This document shows positions 17,368 through 26,179 of a stretch of 64,000 bases of DNA, piece after piece. Position numbers and translations under genes: made by a program. The stretch spans positions 62,001 to 126,000 of the forward strand of contig CAWEUM010000003.1 of the NCBI GenBank assembly GCA_963812255.1. Reading direction: 5' to 3'. The notes under the pieces were generated by a model, which ran no database searches, was not told where the DNA came from, and saw nothing but the letters and a program-made list of their open reading frames with translations. The DNA comes from DATJGR01 sp963812255 (GTDB lineage Bacteria > Pseudomonadota > Gammaproteobacteria > Pseudomonadales > Azotimanducaceae). Positions within the stretch are counted from its first letter, which is position 1; each line of letters begins with the position of its first letter.

Positions 17368-18753
17368 ATGAGCGACATCGCCCCTTCAGACACCGTTTTG
17401 TGCTTCGACACCGATTCGAATGCCACGCCGCTGCATATCGTGCGCAGCGACGACTATGCAACATGGATCGCCGAACAGCCGACGCGTGCGCGCGAATGGA
17501 TTGCCGCGACCGGGCCTCGCAATCAGGCCGGCACGCTGGCGTGGATTCCGACAGATGAGGGTGCAGAGGCGCTCGCCATCGTCGGCAACGATCCGTTGTA
17601 TGCCATCGGCGATCTGCCGTTCCGACTACCGCCCGGGGTCTATCGCGCGCAGACACTGGCGTCGAACTCAACCGACCTGACCGTGCTCGGCTGGGGACTC
17701 GGTGCCTATCGTTACGGCCGCTACAAGGCGGCTGAACGTTTGCCGGCGCAGCTCATCGTGCCGAGCCAGTGCAACGCCTCGCTGCTACGCGATCAGCTCG
17801 ACGCGACGGCGTTCGTGCGCGACCTGATCAACGCGCCGGCATCCGACATGCTGCCCGAGCAGCTGGCAGACGCGGCTGTCGCCCTCGCGAAAGCGTTTGG
17901 CGCGCGCTGCAGCTTGATCGTCGGCGACGATCTGCTTACCCGGAATTTTCCGACGATTCACGCGGTCGGCCGCGCCAGCACCAATGCGCCACGACTGATC
18001 GACCTCACATGGGGAGACGAGGCGGCGCCGCGCGTCACTTTGATCGGCAAGGGTGTCTGCTTCGATTCCGGCGGCCTCGACATCAAACCGGCAAACGGCA
18101 TGCGGTTGATGAAGAAGGACATGGGCGGCGCGGCGCATGTGCTCGGGATCGCGCGTCTCGTGATGTCGCAACAGTTGCCGGTGCGGCTGCGCGTGCTCGT
18201 GCCAGCGGTGGAGAACGCCATCGCAGGCAACGCATTTCGTCCCGGCGACATCATCACGTCGCGCGACGGCACCACGGTGGAGATCGACAACACCGACGCA
18301 GAGGGGCGGCTGGTGTTGTGCGACGCGCTGGCACTGGCGTGCGAGAGCGATCCCGGCCTCATCATCGACTTCGCCACGCTGACCGGCGCGGCGCGGGTTG
18401 CCCTCGGCACCGATGTGCCGGCGCTGTTCTGCAATGACGATGAATTGGCAAATGGATTGCTGAACGCGGCCCGCGACGTCGCCGACCCGCTATGGCGGAT
18501 GCCGTTGCATCAACCCTATCGCAAACTGCTCGACAGTTCGGCCGCGGATCTGGTCAACAGCGCAAGCGCGCCGTATGGCGGCGCGATCACCGCGGCCCTG
18601 TTTCTCGAAACGTTCGTCACGCCGGGCGTGCCGTGGGCACACGTCGATCTGATGGCGTGGAATACTGCGAGCACACCGGGACGTCCGCAGGGCGGCGAGG
18701 CGATGGGGTTGCGCGCGGTGTATGCTCATCTGGCGACTCAATTCGGCCGCTGA
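17368..18753 (+). CDS. M17 family leucyl aminopeptidase
   Basis: A 461-residue cytosolic metallopeptidase that removes N-terminal residues from peptides. The C-terminal catalytic domain carries the metal and active-site segments GKGVCFDSGGLDIKPANGM (about 227), KKDMGGAAH, PAVENAIAGNAFRPGDII and the M17 signature NTDAEGRLVL (about 308-317). The N-terminal domain (1-150) is divergent, as usual. It lies 12 bp after lipA on the same strand and is followed after 42 bp by the ABM protein gene, so it is likely in the same transcript. I do not assign pepA because several M17 paralogues exist. Confidence 0.92.
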   Translation: MSDIAPSDTVLCFDTDSNATPLHIVRSDDYATWIAEQPTRAREWIAATGPRNQAGTLAWIPTDEGAEALAIVGNDPLYAIGDLPFRLPPGVYRAQTLASNSTDLTVLGWGLGAYRYGRYKAAERLPAQLIVPSQCNASLLRDQLDATAFVRDLINAPASDMLPEQLADAAVALAKAFGARCSLIVGDDLLTRNFPTIHAVGRASTNAPRLIDLTWGDEAAPRVTLIGKGVCFDSGGLDIKPANGMRLMKKDMGGAAHVLGIARLVMSQQLPVRLRVLVPAVENAIAGNAFRPGDIITSRDGTTVEIDNTDAEGRLVLCDALALACESDPGLIIDFATLTGAARVALGTDVPALFCNDDELANGLLNAARDVADPLWRMPLHQPYRKLLDSSAADLVNSASAPYGGAITAALFLETFVTPGVPWAHVDLMAWNTASTPGRPQGGEAMGLRAVYAHLATQFGR

Positions 18754-18795
18754 CTCAGGGCACCGTCATCACCGAAGGATCTCGGGATCTCCACC

Positions 18796-19098
18796 ATGTT
18801 CATCGCAATGAATCGTTTCAAGATTTCTCCCGGACACGAAGACGACTTCGAGGCCGTCTGGCGCGAACGCGAGAGTTACCTCGATCGCGTGCCGGGATTC
18901 AAGACGTTTCATCTATTGAAAGGCGCAACCAGCGACACGCATACGCTGTATGCATCGCACTCCGTGTGGGAATCGCGCGCGGCATTCGTCGCGTGGACTC
19001 AATCCGAGTCATTTCGCAAGGCCCACGCGCAAGCCAATCCGCGCAAGGGAACGTATCTCGGGCATCCCGAACTCGAGACGTTCGAGTCGGTACTGTAG
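18796..19098 (+). CDS. Antibiotic biosynthesis monooxygenase (ABM)-fold protein
   Basis: A 100-residue ferredoxin-like fold protein. The pattern MFIAMNRFKISPGHEDDFEAVWRERESYLDRVPGF, LYASHSVWESRAAFVAWTQSESFRKAH is that of the ABM superfamily, closest to the small heme-degrading or heme-binding members (IsdG/HmoB-like). Activity cannot be assigned without the key heme ligand. It lies 4 bp upstream of hisI. Confidence 0.82.
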   Translation: MFIAMNRFKISPGHEDDFEAVWRERESYLDRVPGFKTFHLLKGATSDTHTLYASHSVWESRAAFVAWTQSESFRKAHAQANPRKGTYLGHPELETFESVL

Positions 19099-19102
19099 GT
19101 CG

Positions 19103-19585
19103 ATGACCGATGCGTTGTTCAAACGGCTCGAGGCCGCGCCGTCCGGTACGTCGGTTGCGTTGCGCGACGTGCTCGATGCGCTGCGATTCACCGAGGACGG
19201 CCTGATCCCGGCCATCGCCCAACGCCACGATACGGGCGAAGTGGCGATGGTCGGCTATATGAATCGTTCGACGCTCGAGGAAACACTGACGACCGGACGT
19301 GTCTGCTACTACTCACGCAGCCGCAACCGGCCGTGGCGCAAGGGCGAGGACTCCGGAAACATCCAACTGCTTCGCGGCTTGCGGATCGACTGCGATGGCG
19401 ATGCGCTGCTGCTAAGCGTGGAGCAGCACGGTCCGGCGTGCCACACCGGACAGCGCCGCTGCTTTTATCTGCAAGTCAATGGGGAACGCGTGACGGTCAC
19501 CGACGTACCCGAGCGCCGCCCCGAAGACATGTACGGTGCCGCTGACCACTCGATTGACCGCTCGACTGACTCCTCGACGGAGTAG
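19103..19585 (+). CDS. hisI: Phosphoribosyl-AMP cyclohydrolase
   Basis: The enzyme opens the adenine ring of phosphoribosyl-AMP in histidine synthesis. The 160-residue protein has the family signature: EVAMVGYMNRSTL, YYSRSRNRPWRKGEDSGN, the metal-binding DCDGD (D96, D98, D100, with C97) and ACHTG / CFY (C113, C120), the zinc cysteines. There is an N-terminal extension of about 35 residues and a Ser/Asp-rich tail. It is not fused to the HisE pyrophosphatase, and no other his gene is here. The ATG at 19103 follows the ABM gene by 4 bp and the stop is 5 bp before cysS, so it sits within a run of housekeeping genes. Confidence 0.94.
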   Translation: MTDALFKRLEAAPSGTSVALRDVLDALRFTEDGLIPAIAQRHDTGEVAMVGYMNRSTLEETLTTGRVCYYSRSRNRPWRKGEDSGNIQLLRGLRIDCDGDALLLSVEQHGPACHTGQRRCFYLQVNGERVTVTDVPERRPEDMYGAADHSIDRSTDSSTE

Positions 19586-19590
19586 TACCA

Positions 19591-20988
19591 ATGGATATCA
19601 AACTCTACAACACCCTCTCCGGGCGCAAGGAACTATTCGAACCGCTCGACCCGAACTGCGTGACGATGTACGTCTGCGGACCCACGGTGTACAACCTCGT
19701 GCACATCGGCAACGGTCGTCCGGCAGTGGTGTTCGACGTGTTGTATCGATTGTTGGCGGCGACGTATCCGCAGGTGCGCTACGCAGCCAACGTCACAGAC
19801 ATCGACGACAAGATCAACAAAGCCGCAATCGACGGCGGCGAAACGATCGCGGAACTTGCCGAGCGTTTCACTCTTGCGTACAACGAAGACATCAGCAGGC
19901 TCGGCAACCTGCCTCCGACGCTCACGCCGCGGGCAACGCACCACATCCCGGAAATCACCGCGTTCATCGCTCGTCTGATTGAGCGCGGTCATGCTTATGC
20001 GGCCGATGGTCACGTGCTGTTCGACGTACAGTCCGATCCCAACTACGGCATGCTGTCGCACCGCTCACTGCAGGACATGCTGGACGGAGCACGAGTGGAA
20101 GTGGCGCCGTACAAACGCGACCCGAAGGACTTCGTACTGTGGAAGCCGTCGACACCGGAGTTGCCGGGTTGGGAAAGCCCGTGGGGCCGCGGCCGTCCGG
20201 GCTGGCACATCGAATGCTCCGCGATGATCCGCAAACACCTGGGACCCACGATCGACATCCACGGCGGTGGCTCCGACCTTACATTCCCGCACCATGAGAA
20301 CGAACTGGCGCAGGGGCGCTGTGTCGACGACGGCGAGACCTACGTCCGCTACTGGCTGCACAATGGCATGCTGACTTTGGGCGAGGAGAAGATGTCGAAG
20401 TCGGTCGGCAACATCATCACGTTGCGCGAACTGCTCGATCGCCGTGGCGGCGAAGTGCTGCGCTACGCGCTGCTGTCGGGGAACTACCGGTCACAGCTCG
20501 CCTGGTCGGACGATCTTCTGAATCAGGCTCAAGCAAGTCTCGACCGGATGTATCAGGCGTTGCTCGAGACTCCACACGGCAACGCGACGCGTCCGGATCA
20601 GTTCAAGCACGCGCCGATCGAATCGTTTCCGCCGGCAGTGGCGGAGGCACTCGCCGATGATCTCAACACCACCGGAGCGCTGGCCGCGATGCACGGCATC
20701 GTCGGCGACATGCACCGCGCCAACGACCCTGCAAAGTCGCGTGCGCTGCGCGATCAGTTGGTCGCTGGCGCGTGGTTGATGGGGTTGCTGACCGAAGACC
20801 CGGAGGCGCATTTCAAATCGGCGTGTGGTCTCGACACGGCACATGTCGAGGAACGTATCGCTGCGCGCAATGCGGCGCGGGCGTCGAAGAATTTCAAACT
20901 GGCCGATGAGATTCGCGACGAATTGCTCGCGCAGGGGATCGAACTCGAAGACAAGCGCGACGGGACCCGGTGGCGAGCGCGGAACTGA
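19591..20988 (+). CDS. cysS: Cysteinyl-tRNA synthetase
   Basis: The class I synthetase charges tRNA-Cys. The 465 residues match the family (E. coli 461). Motifs: CGPTVYNLVHIGNGRP (HIGN at about 38), GWHIECSAM (about 205, zinc ligand), TFPHHENELAQ (zinc His) and KMSKSVGN (about 267). The C-terminal segment ARASKNFKLADEIRDELLAQGIELEDKRDGTRWRA is typical. It is the last gene of the lipA-M17-ABM-hisI-cysS run. Confidence 0.97.
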   Translation: MDIKLYNTLSGRKELFEPLDPNCVTMYVCGPTVYNLVHIGNGRPAVVFDVLYRLLAATYPQVRYAANVTDIDDKINKAAIDGGETIAELAERFTLAYNEDISRLGNLPPTLTPRATHHIPEITAFIARLIERGHAYAADGHVLFDVQSDPNYGMLSHRSLQDMLDGARVEVAPYKRDPKDFVLWKPSTPELPGWESPWGRGRPGWHIECSAMIRKHLGPTIDIHGGGSDLTFPHHENELAQGRCVDDGETYVRYWLHNGMLTLGEEKMSKSVGNIITLRELLDRRGGEVLRYALLSGNYRSQLAWSDDLLNQAQASLDRMYQALLETPHGNATRPDQFKHAPIESFPPAVAEALADDLNTTGALAAMHGIVGDMHRANDPAKSRALRDQLVAGAWLMGLLTEDPEAHFKSACGLDTAHVEERIAARNAARASKNFKLADEIRDELLAQGIELEDKRDGTRWRARN

Positions 20989-21075
20989 TGAGCGCGTTTC
21001 TGTCGGTGGTTCCCGGGGATTCCACATCGCGGGTGACGAACACCATCGCAACGTGACGCCATCGTTGGCGTAGCG

Positions 21076-21447
21076 CTATCTGGGGATGAGTCGGCCGCCA
21101 AGCACGCAGGTGGGCACGATCAGTGCCAGGAACGTCAGGTGATACCAGAGGGGCATCAGTTTCCAGACGCCGGCCTGAACTCCGATACCCGTCAGCAGCA
21201 ATAGCACGGCCATGGCAAGCACCGCGACATTGGCCCGCTGCTTCGCGACCCTGGCCGCTGCGAGTCCTGCAACGAACGAACACACCAGACTCAACGCGAT
21301 CGCCCCGACAAGTGGGCCCGTCGCGGTGAAGGGCTGCTCTTTTTCGACGGAATCGACGGCCGCACCGAAGAGGGCAGCATTGCCGCTAAGCCAGAGCGCC
21401 GTCCAAACGATATATCCGACGATGACGCCGATTACGATGCGAGTCAT
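21076..21447 (-). CDS. Small four-helix membrane protein of unknown function
   Basis: A 123-residue hydrophobic protein with about four membrane segments (roughly 1-25, 38-60, 70-92, 98-118). It has no recognised motif. The ATG at 21447 is chosen because it has a GGGGG-rich ribosome site and places a hydrophobic helix at the N-terminus; an in-frame GTG at 21471 would add 8 charged residues. It is convergent with cysS and has no same-strand partner nearby. Confidence 0.7.
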   Translation of the reverse strand: MTRIVIGVIVGYIVWTALWLSGNAALFGAAVDSVEKEQPFTATGPLVGAIALSLVCSFVAGLAAARVAKQRANVAVLAMAVLLLLTGIGVQAGVWKLMPLWYHLTFLALIVPTCVLGGRLIPR

Positions 21448-21703
21448 GGATTCAACCCCCTTCCGATACACGACCCGATCGTGGGTGACCTGCAGAGCGC
21501 ATCTGCGGCGAGTTGGGGCGCAATCGGAATTGCATGGTGCGCAACCACCGAATCGCTTCGGTCGCCGACCAATCCGATCGACATCTTCTTCATCACAATC
21601 CTCAAACCGGGATCCTGCTCCGATTCATGGCACGCGCAATACCATCACGCGATCCCCGACGGCGCCATTGAATCCAACTCAAGTACCCAACGCGCACGCT
21701 TCA

Positions 21704-21734
21704 TTGTCCACGGCATGGCGCCGCTCGCTATACT
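21704..21734 (+). promoter_or_regulatory. Probable sigma-70 promoter of the btuB transcript
   Basis: TTGTCC (21704-21709) and TATACT (21729-21734) with a 19-bp spacer would start transcription near 21741, just before the cobalamin riboswitch. The -10 is a 5/6 consensus match and the spacer is slightly long. The stretch 21472-21700 upstream shows no convincing gene. Confidence 0.5.
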
Positions 21735-21742
21735 CGCGCGGC

Positions 21743-22000
21743 GTTCAGGTGCCGAGGCCGTGAGGTGTTCCCTCATCGACCTCGGATAATCGGGAAATCG
21801 GTGCGCGACGGGATGGTGGAGATAAAGGGTCAGAGCGACTCTGACCCTGTCTCCTGCTCCCCGCAATGCCGATGCTGCCCCCGCAACGGTAAGTCCGCGA
21901 TGAGGGTCTGACGCCACTGTCTTCAACGATGGGAAGGCGACCCTCCTGCCGTCTGTACACACAGATCGCCGCGACGAGCCCGGAGACCGGCCCGAATGGG
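21743..22000 (+). promoter_or_regulatory. Cobalamin (adenosylcobalamin) riboswitch upstream of btuB
   Basis: The 5' leader of btuB contains the conserved cobalamin-aptamer blocks in order: AATCGGGAAATCGGTGCG (21789-21806), GCTGCCCCCGCAACGGTAAG (21874-21893), the GCCACTGT box (21913-21920), GGGAAGGCG (21931-21939) and the distal GCCCGGAGACCGGCC (21977-21991). Together these are the B12 box and core of the class. Binding of the cofactor should lower expression of the receptor. The expression platform probably lies between 21990 and the ATG at 22074, but I cannot define it. The variable arm between the first two blocks is unusually long and carries a dispersed genomic palindrome (see separate entry). 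Confidence 0.92.
21826..21848. repeat. GGGTCAGAG palindrome inside the riboswitch variable arm
   Basis: A perfect 10-bp stem, AGGGTCAGAG (21826-21835) and CTCTGACCCT (21839-21848), has a CGA loop. The outer bases GGAGA (about 21817-21821) and TCTCC (about 21850-21854) can extend the stem past a small bulge. The same palindrome occurs between convergent genes elsewhere in this window. Here it lies between the conserved GGTGCG and CTGCCCCCGCAACGG blocks of the cobalamin aptamer, a position where length is known to vary. Confidence 0.85.
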
Positions 22001-22073
22001 ACGCGGGCGTTTCGACGTGCCGCGAAATCGACACGTCGCGCGGGGTCCGAGCGACTCATCGAGGTTTCATCGC

Positions 22074-23999
22074 ATGTTCAGGTCAAACGTTGTCCGCAAC
22101 ATGGCGGCGGCATGCGGCGTTGCCGTATCTCTCGTTCCGATCGCTACCCGCGCCGCAGAACCCCAACCAACCGAGCAGATCACCGTGCTCGCCACACGCA
22201 CCGAAACACCCGTCGATATCGCGCCTGCGCCAATCGAGATCATCGATCAGGCATCAATCGATGCCCGTCAATCCGGCGTACCTGCCGATCTCTTACGCGG
22301 CGCGCCGGGCTTCGCGGTGAGCCAATCAGGCGGCACGGGGAGCGTTACTGAAGTCCGGTTCCGCGGCGCCGAGGCGAATCAGCTGCTCGTGATGGTCGAC
22401 GGAATCGCGATCAACGATCCTGCGCTCGGCGCGTCGGTCGACTTTGCAAACCTCGATCTGATCGGCGCAACGCGCATCGAAGTTCTGCCGGGCGCGCAGA
22501 GCGCGTTGTGGGGCAGCGACGCGATGGCGGGCGTGCTGAACTTCGAAACCACACCGGCGCCCGGGGCCAACGTGGGCAACGTCTGGATCGAAGGCGGTTC
22601 GAACGACACCGCGCGCGAGTCGATCCAACTCGCACAGCGCAATGACGCGTGGTACTACACCGTGAACGCGCGCCACACCGAAACCGCTGGGACGAATATC
22701 GCCACCCAAGGCGGCGAAGACGACGGCTATCGAAACACAACAGTTCATCTGAACACCGGTTACACCGGCGAATACCAGACGGTGACGTTGGTTGCCCGCC
22801 AGGTAAACGCGCAGAGCGAGTACGACCCGACTCCGTTCCCGGACTATGTTCCCGTTGACGGCAATCTGGAGCTGAACGTTCGTCAACGACTGCTGGGCAT
22901 CTCCGCAAGCATCGACTCACCAACCGGTTTCAGCAACCGCGTGTCGGTGAAGCACTACGAATCGCGCAACGACAATCTCACCGATGGCGCACGCGACAGT
23001 TCCTCCGACGGCGACAAGAATCAATACGGCTATCAGGGCGACTACAGCTTCGGTGTTGGATCCACATCGAATCTGCTGACGTGGGCCTACGAATACGCGA
23101 GCGAAGGCTTCAACCAGCGTGGTGTGGCGGGCGCGTTCGGCGACCCGAATCAGAATCAAAACATGGATACGAAGAGCCTGATCGGCGAATACGTCCTCGA
23201 TTGGAATCGGGTAAGTGTCTCGCTGTCCGCGCGCCACGACGAAAACAGCGACTTCGATGATTCGAACACGTACCGCGCGGCGCTGCGCATTCCGATCGCG
23301 ACATCCGGCACGACTTTGTTTCTCGGCGCCGGTACCGGCACGAAAAATCCGACCTTCGTCGAACGCTTCGGATTCACACCTGACACGTTCATCGGTAATC
23401 CGAATCTGCGTCCGGAGCACTCGCGCAGCGCTTCCCTCACCGTCGAACAATTCATCGGCGACGCCGTCCGTCTGCGCGTCACCGGATTCCATGATCGGCT
23501 CCAGGACGAAATCAACGGGTTCGTATTCGACGCGAATGCGCCCGGCTTCACCGCGCTGAATACCAACGGGAAGAGCCACCGTGACGGCATCGAACTGTCG
23601 GTCCGTGCGCGGTTGAACGAACTGACACGAGTACGCGCCGACTATACGTACATCGATTCAACGCAGGATGAAGGTGGCAAGCAGGAAGACGAACTGCGTC
23701 GGCCGCACAACAGCGGCCGGGTGGTTATCGACTTCGATCCCCTGCCCGATCGGTTGATGTTCGAACTCGGCACCGCCTATGTCGGAGACCACTACGACGA
23801 CGACTTTGCGACATTCCCCGTGACCCGACTCAAGCTGGACGGGTACACGCTGGTACACTTCACGGCACGTTATCGATTCAACGACCATTTCGAACTGACG
23901 GGGCGTATCGAGAACGCCACAGACGAGCACTATCAGGACGTCTGGGGTTATGCGACGCCCGGCCGTCGTGGATTCGTTGGACTCAACATGAGGCTGTGA
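22074..23999 (+). CDS. btuB: TonB-dependent vitamin B12 receptor BtuB
   Basis: The outer-membrane receptor imports cobalamin with TonB energy. The 641-residue precursor starts at the ATG at 22074 with a signal peptide (about 1-26, MFRSNVVRNMAAACGVAVSL then ATRAAE). A TonB box-like EQITVLATRTETP follows, then the plug domain (SGVPADLLRGAPGFAVSQSGGTGSVTEVRFRG, ending in LPGAQSALWGSDAMAGVLN) and the beta-barrel with a C-terminal aromatic-strand ending GFVGLNMRL. Length is close to E. coli BtuB (614). The cobalamin riboswitch upstream fixes the assignment. It is translationally linked (1-bp overlap) to the M20 peptidase downstream. Confidence 0.94.
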   Translation: MFRSNVVRNMAAACGVAVSLVPIATRAAEPQPTEQITVLATRTETPVDIAPAPIEIIDQASIDARQSGVPADLLRGAPGFAVSQSGGTGSVTEVRFRGAEANQLLVMVDGIAINDPALGASVDFANLDLIGATRIEVLPGAQSALWGSDAMAGVLNFETTPAPGANVGNVWIEGGSNDTARESIQLAQRNDAWYYTVNARHTETAGTNIATQGGEDDGYRNTTVHLNTGYTGEYQTVTLVARQVNAQSEYDPTPFPDYVPVDGNLELNVRQRLLGISASIDSPTGFSNRVSVKHYESRNDNLTDGARDSSSDGDKNQYGYQGDYSFGVGSTSNLLTWAYEYASEGFNQRGVAGAFGDPNQNQNMDTKSLIGEYVLDWNRVSVSLSARHDENSDFDDSNTYRAALRIPIATSGTTLFLGAGTGTKNPTFVERFGFTPDTFIGNPNLRPEHSRSASLTVEQFIGDAVRLRVTGFHDRLQDEINGFVFDANAPGFTALNTNGKSHRDGIELSVRARLNELTRVRADYTYIDSTQDEGGKQEDELRRPHNSGRVVIDFDPLPDRLMFELGTAYVGDHYDDDFATFPVTRLKLDGYTLVHFTARYRFNDHFELTGRIENATDEHYQDVWGYATPGRRGFVGLNMRL

Positions 24000-25405
24000 T
24001 GAAATCGTTCGAGCGGATGATCGGCGAGACCTGGGATTCGAGCATCGTCCCGACGTTGTGCCGTTACATCGAAATCCCCAACAAATCACCGATGTTCGAT
24101 GCCGACTGGCACGCGCGCGGCCATATGCGCGACGCTATCCACCTGTTGGCAGACTGGTGTCGCTCCAGCGACGTGAACGGCCTCGCGCTCGAGATCGTCG
24201 AACTCCGGGGCCGCACCCCGGTTTTGTTCGGCGAGATCCGAGGATCGTCGCCCGACGTGCCGACGGTGCTGCTTTACGGCCACTACGACAAACAACCCGA
24301 ATTCACCGGCTGGCAGAACGGTCTCGGTCCGTGGACACCGGTGATTCGCGACGGGCGCCTGTACGGCCGCGGCGGCGCGGACGATGGCTATGCGACGTTC
24401 GCGAGTCTCACCGCGATCGCGGCACTGCAGCAGCAGGGCTTGCCGATACCCCGTTGCGTGCTGCTGATCGAGGGTTGCGAGGAAAGCGGCAGCTACGATC
24501 TGCCGGCCTATCTCGAACATCTCGGCGCGCGTATCGGCACGCCGGATCTGGTCATCTGTCTCGATGCCGAATGTGGTGACTACGAACGGTTGTGGCTGTC
24601 GTCGTCGTTGCGCGGCCTGCTGCTTGGCACATTGGAAGTGTCAGTGCTCACCGAGGGCGTGCACTCGGGCGCCGCGAGCGGCATCGTGCCGTCGAGCTTT
24701 CGGATCCTGCGCAGTCTACTCGACCGCATCGAAGACCCAACGACCGGGCGCATGATCGAGCCGCTGCACGTACCGATCGATGCGCAGACGCGCGCCAACG
24801 CGCGGGGACTCGTCGAAACGCTCGGCGATGTGATCGTCGATCGCTATCCATGGCAATCGGCGATGACGCCGATGGCGCATGACGCGGTCGAATTGGTATT
24901 GAACAACACCTGGCGGCCGACGTTGAGCGTGACGGGACTGTCCGGCGCGCCGCCGGTCACGTCGGCCGGCAACACGCTGAGGCCATCGACATCGGCCAAG
25001 CTGTCAATCCGTCTGCCACCGACGCTCGATGGTGGTGTGGCCGAACGCGCCGTGAAATCGCTACTCGAAGCCAATCCACCGTACGGCGCGCACGTACGTT
25101 TCATCTCCGACGGCGCGCAACAAGGCTGGGCGGCACCGAAGGTTCCGCCAGCGCTCGCCGAAGCGTTTGCAGACGCATCACAACGCTATTTTGATCAACC
25201 CGTTCGATACATGGGTATGGGCGGCACGATCCCCTTCTTGAAGATGTTGGGAGATCGATTCCCGAATGCGCAGTTCATGGTGACGGGTGTGCTGGGGCCG
25301 CACTCGAACGCGCACGGACCGAACGAGTTCCTCGACATCGAGACGGGCAAGCGCGTCACGTGTTGCGTCGCGCACGTGCTGGCGAATTACGCGACGCGAT
25401 CCTGA
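23999..25405 (+). CDS. M20 family metallopeptidase (dipeptidase-like)
   Basis: The 468-residue dizinc hydrolase shows the M20 features in order: VLLYGHYDKQPE (first metal His/Asp), GRGGADDGYATFASLTA (bridging Asp), EGCEESGSYD (catalytic Glu pair), CLDAECGDYE, a dimerisation domain with GVHSGAASGI, and the final FLDIETGKR region after GPHSNAHGPNEF with the last metal His. It is of the dipeptidase/CNDP type rather than DapE. The ATG shares one base with the btuB stop (TGATG), so it would be co-regulated with btuB by cobalamin. The link of this peptidase to B12 supply is not known. Confidence 0.9.
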   Translation: MKSFERMIGETWDSSIVPTLCRYIEIPNKSPMFDADWHARGHMRDAIHLLADWCRSSDVNGLALEIVELRGRTPVLFGEIRGSSPDVPTVLLYGHYDKQPEFTGWQNGLGPWTPVIRDGRLYGRGGADDGYATFASLTAIAALQQQGLPIPRCVLLIEGCEESGSYDLPAYLEHLGARIGTPDLVICLDAECGDYERLWLSSSLRGLLLGTLEVSVLTEGVHSGAASGIVPSSFRILRSLLDRIEDPTTGRMIEPLHVPIDAQTRANARGLVETLGDVIVDRYPWQSAMTPMAHDAVELVLNNTWRPTLSVTGLSGAPPVTSAGNTLRPSTSAKLSIRLPPTLDGGVAERAVKSLLEANPPYGAHVRFISDGAQQGWAAPKVPPALAEAFADASQRYFDQPVRYMGMGGTIPFLKMLGDRFPNAQFMVTGVLGPHSNAHGPNEFLDIETGKRVTCCVAHVLANYATRS

Positions 25406-25430
25406 CGGCTCGGTGGACTACGGCCGCCGC

Positions 25431-26021
25431 TCAGTGCAGCAAACGGCTATCGGCGCCGAACTGCGCCCTCAGGAAATCCATCTGATCGCCGAGGATCCGG
25501 CCGCTGTTGATCAGCGCGAGGTATTCCGCGAAGTTCGGCACGTACGGCAATGCGAGCAGTTCCATGTGACGTTCGTGCAACAACCGATCGCCCTTACGAT
25601 GGTTGCAGCGACGGCACGCCGCCACGACATTGTCCCACTCGTCGCGTCCGCCGCGCGAACGCGGTACCACGTGATCGCGGGTCAACTCTCGATCGAGATG
25701 GTGGTGCCCGCAATACAGGCACATGTTGCGATCGCGGCGGAACAGCGCCTGGTTCGTCAACGGCGGCACATGCCGCAGCGGCGGCACCACACGGCCTTCA
25801 CAGGCGATGATGCTGTGAACGTCCATGTGCGACTGCGAACCGTCGAAGCGCGAGTGTCCGCCGCGGATTTCCAGAATCGGGTCACCCAGTGACCACAGAA
25901 CCAATTCGCGCGCATACAGGCAAACGGCATCCTGCCAGGTCGACCATTCTATGGGTTGACCCGCCACGTTGAGGCGCAGGATACGCGGTGCGCGCTCGAA
26001 TTCTGCCAACGTTGCCAACAC
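25431..26021 (-). CDS. HNH endonuclease family protein
   Basis: A 196-residue protein with an HNH nuclease domain at about 95-150: LFRRDRNMCLYCGHHHLDRELTRDHVVPRSRGGRDEWDNVVAACRRCNHRKGDR. It has the two CxxC zinc pairs (CLYC, CRRC) and the DHVVPRSRGG / WDN / CNHRKG catalytic elements. The N-terminal 90 residues (RILRLNVAGQPIEWSTWQDAVCLYAR) match a widespread chromosomal HNH family of unknown role, not restriction or homing genes. The GTG at 26021 has a GAGGA site. No methylase or mobile gene is adjacent. Confidence 0.9.
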   Translation of the reverse strand: MLATLAEFERAPRILRLNVAGQPIEWSTWQDAVCLYARELVLWSLGDPILEIRGGHSRFDGSQSHMDVHSIIACEGRVVPPLRHVPPLTNQALFRRDRNMCLYCGHHHLDRELTRDHVVPRSRGGRDEWDNVVAACRRCNHRKGDRLLHERHMELLALPYVPNFAEYLALINSGRILGDQMDFLRAQFGADSRLLH

Positions 26022-26132
26022 GAAATGTTCCTCGCGAACACTCTCGGACCCGTTCTATCAGCTCACTCGGATCGACCGGACTGATCGGGGCGGCTAATCA
26101 TGAACAAAGTTCGAAACTGACGCAAACGCCAA

Positions 26133-26152
26133 CGAGCGGTCGAAGCCGCTCG
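26133..26152 (-). terminator. Hairpin downstream of the catabolic cluster
   Basis: CGAGCGG (26133-26139) pairs with CCGCTCG (26146-26152) around a 6-nt loop. It lies 28 bp after the stop of the last gene of the minus-strand cluster. Only a weak T-rich tract follows on the minus strand (TTGGCGTTT), so rho-independent termination is possible but not certain. Confidence 0.4.
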
Positions 26153-26179
26153 TCGCGCTGAACATTTGCGGGCGGCAGA

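Noticed and set aside
21481..21789. 102-codon + strand frame before the riboswitch
   Set aside because: It runs into the riboswitch and promoter, has no ribosome site and no recognised domain.
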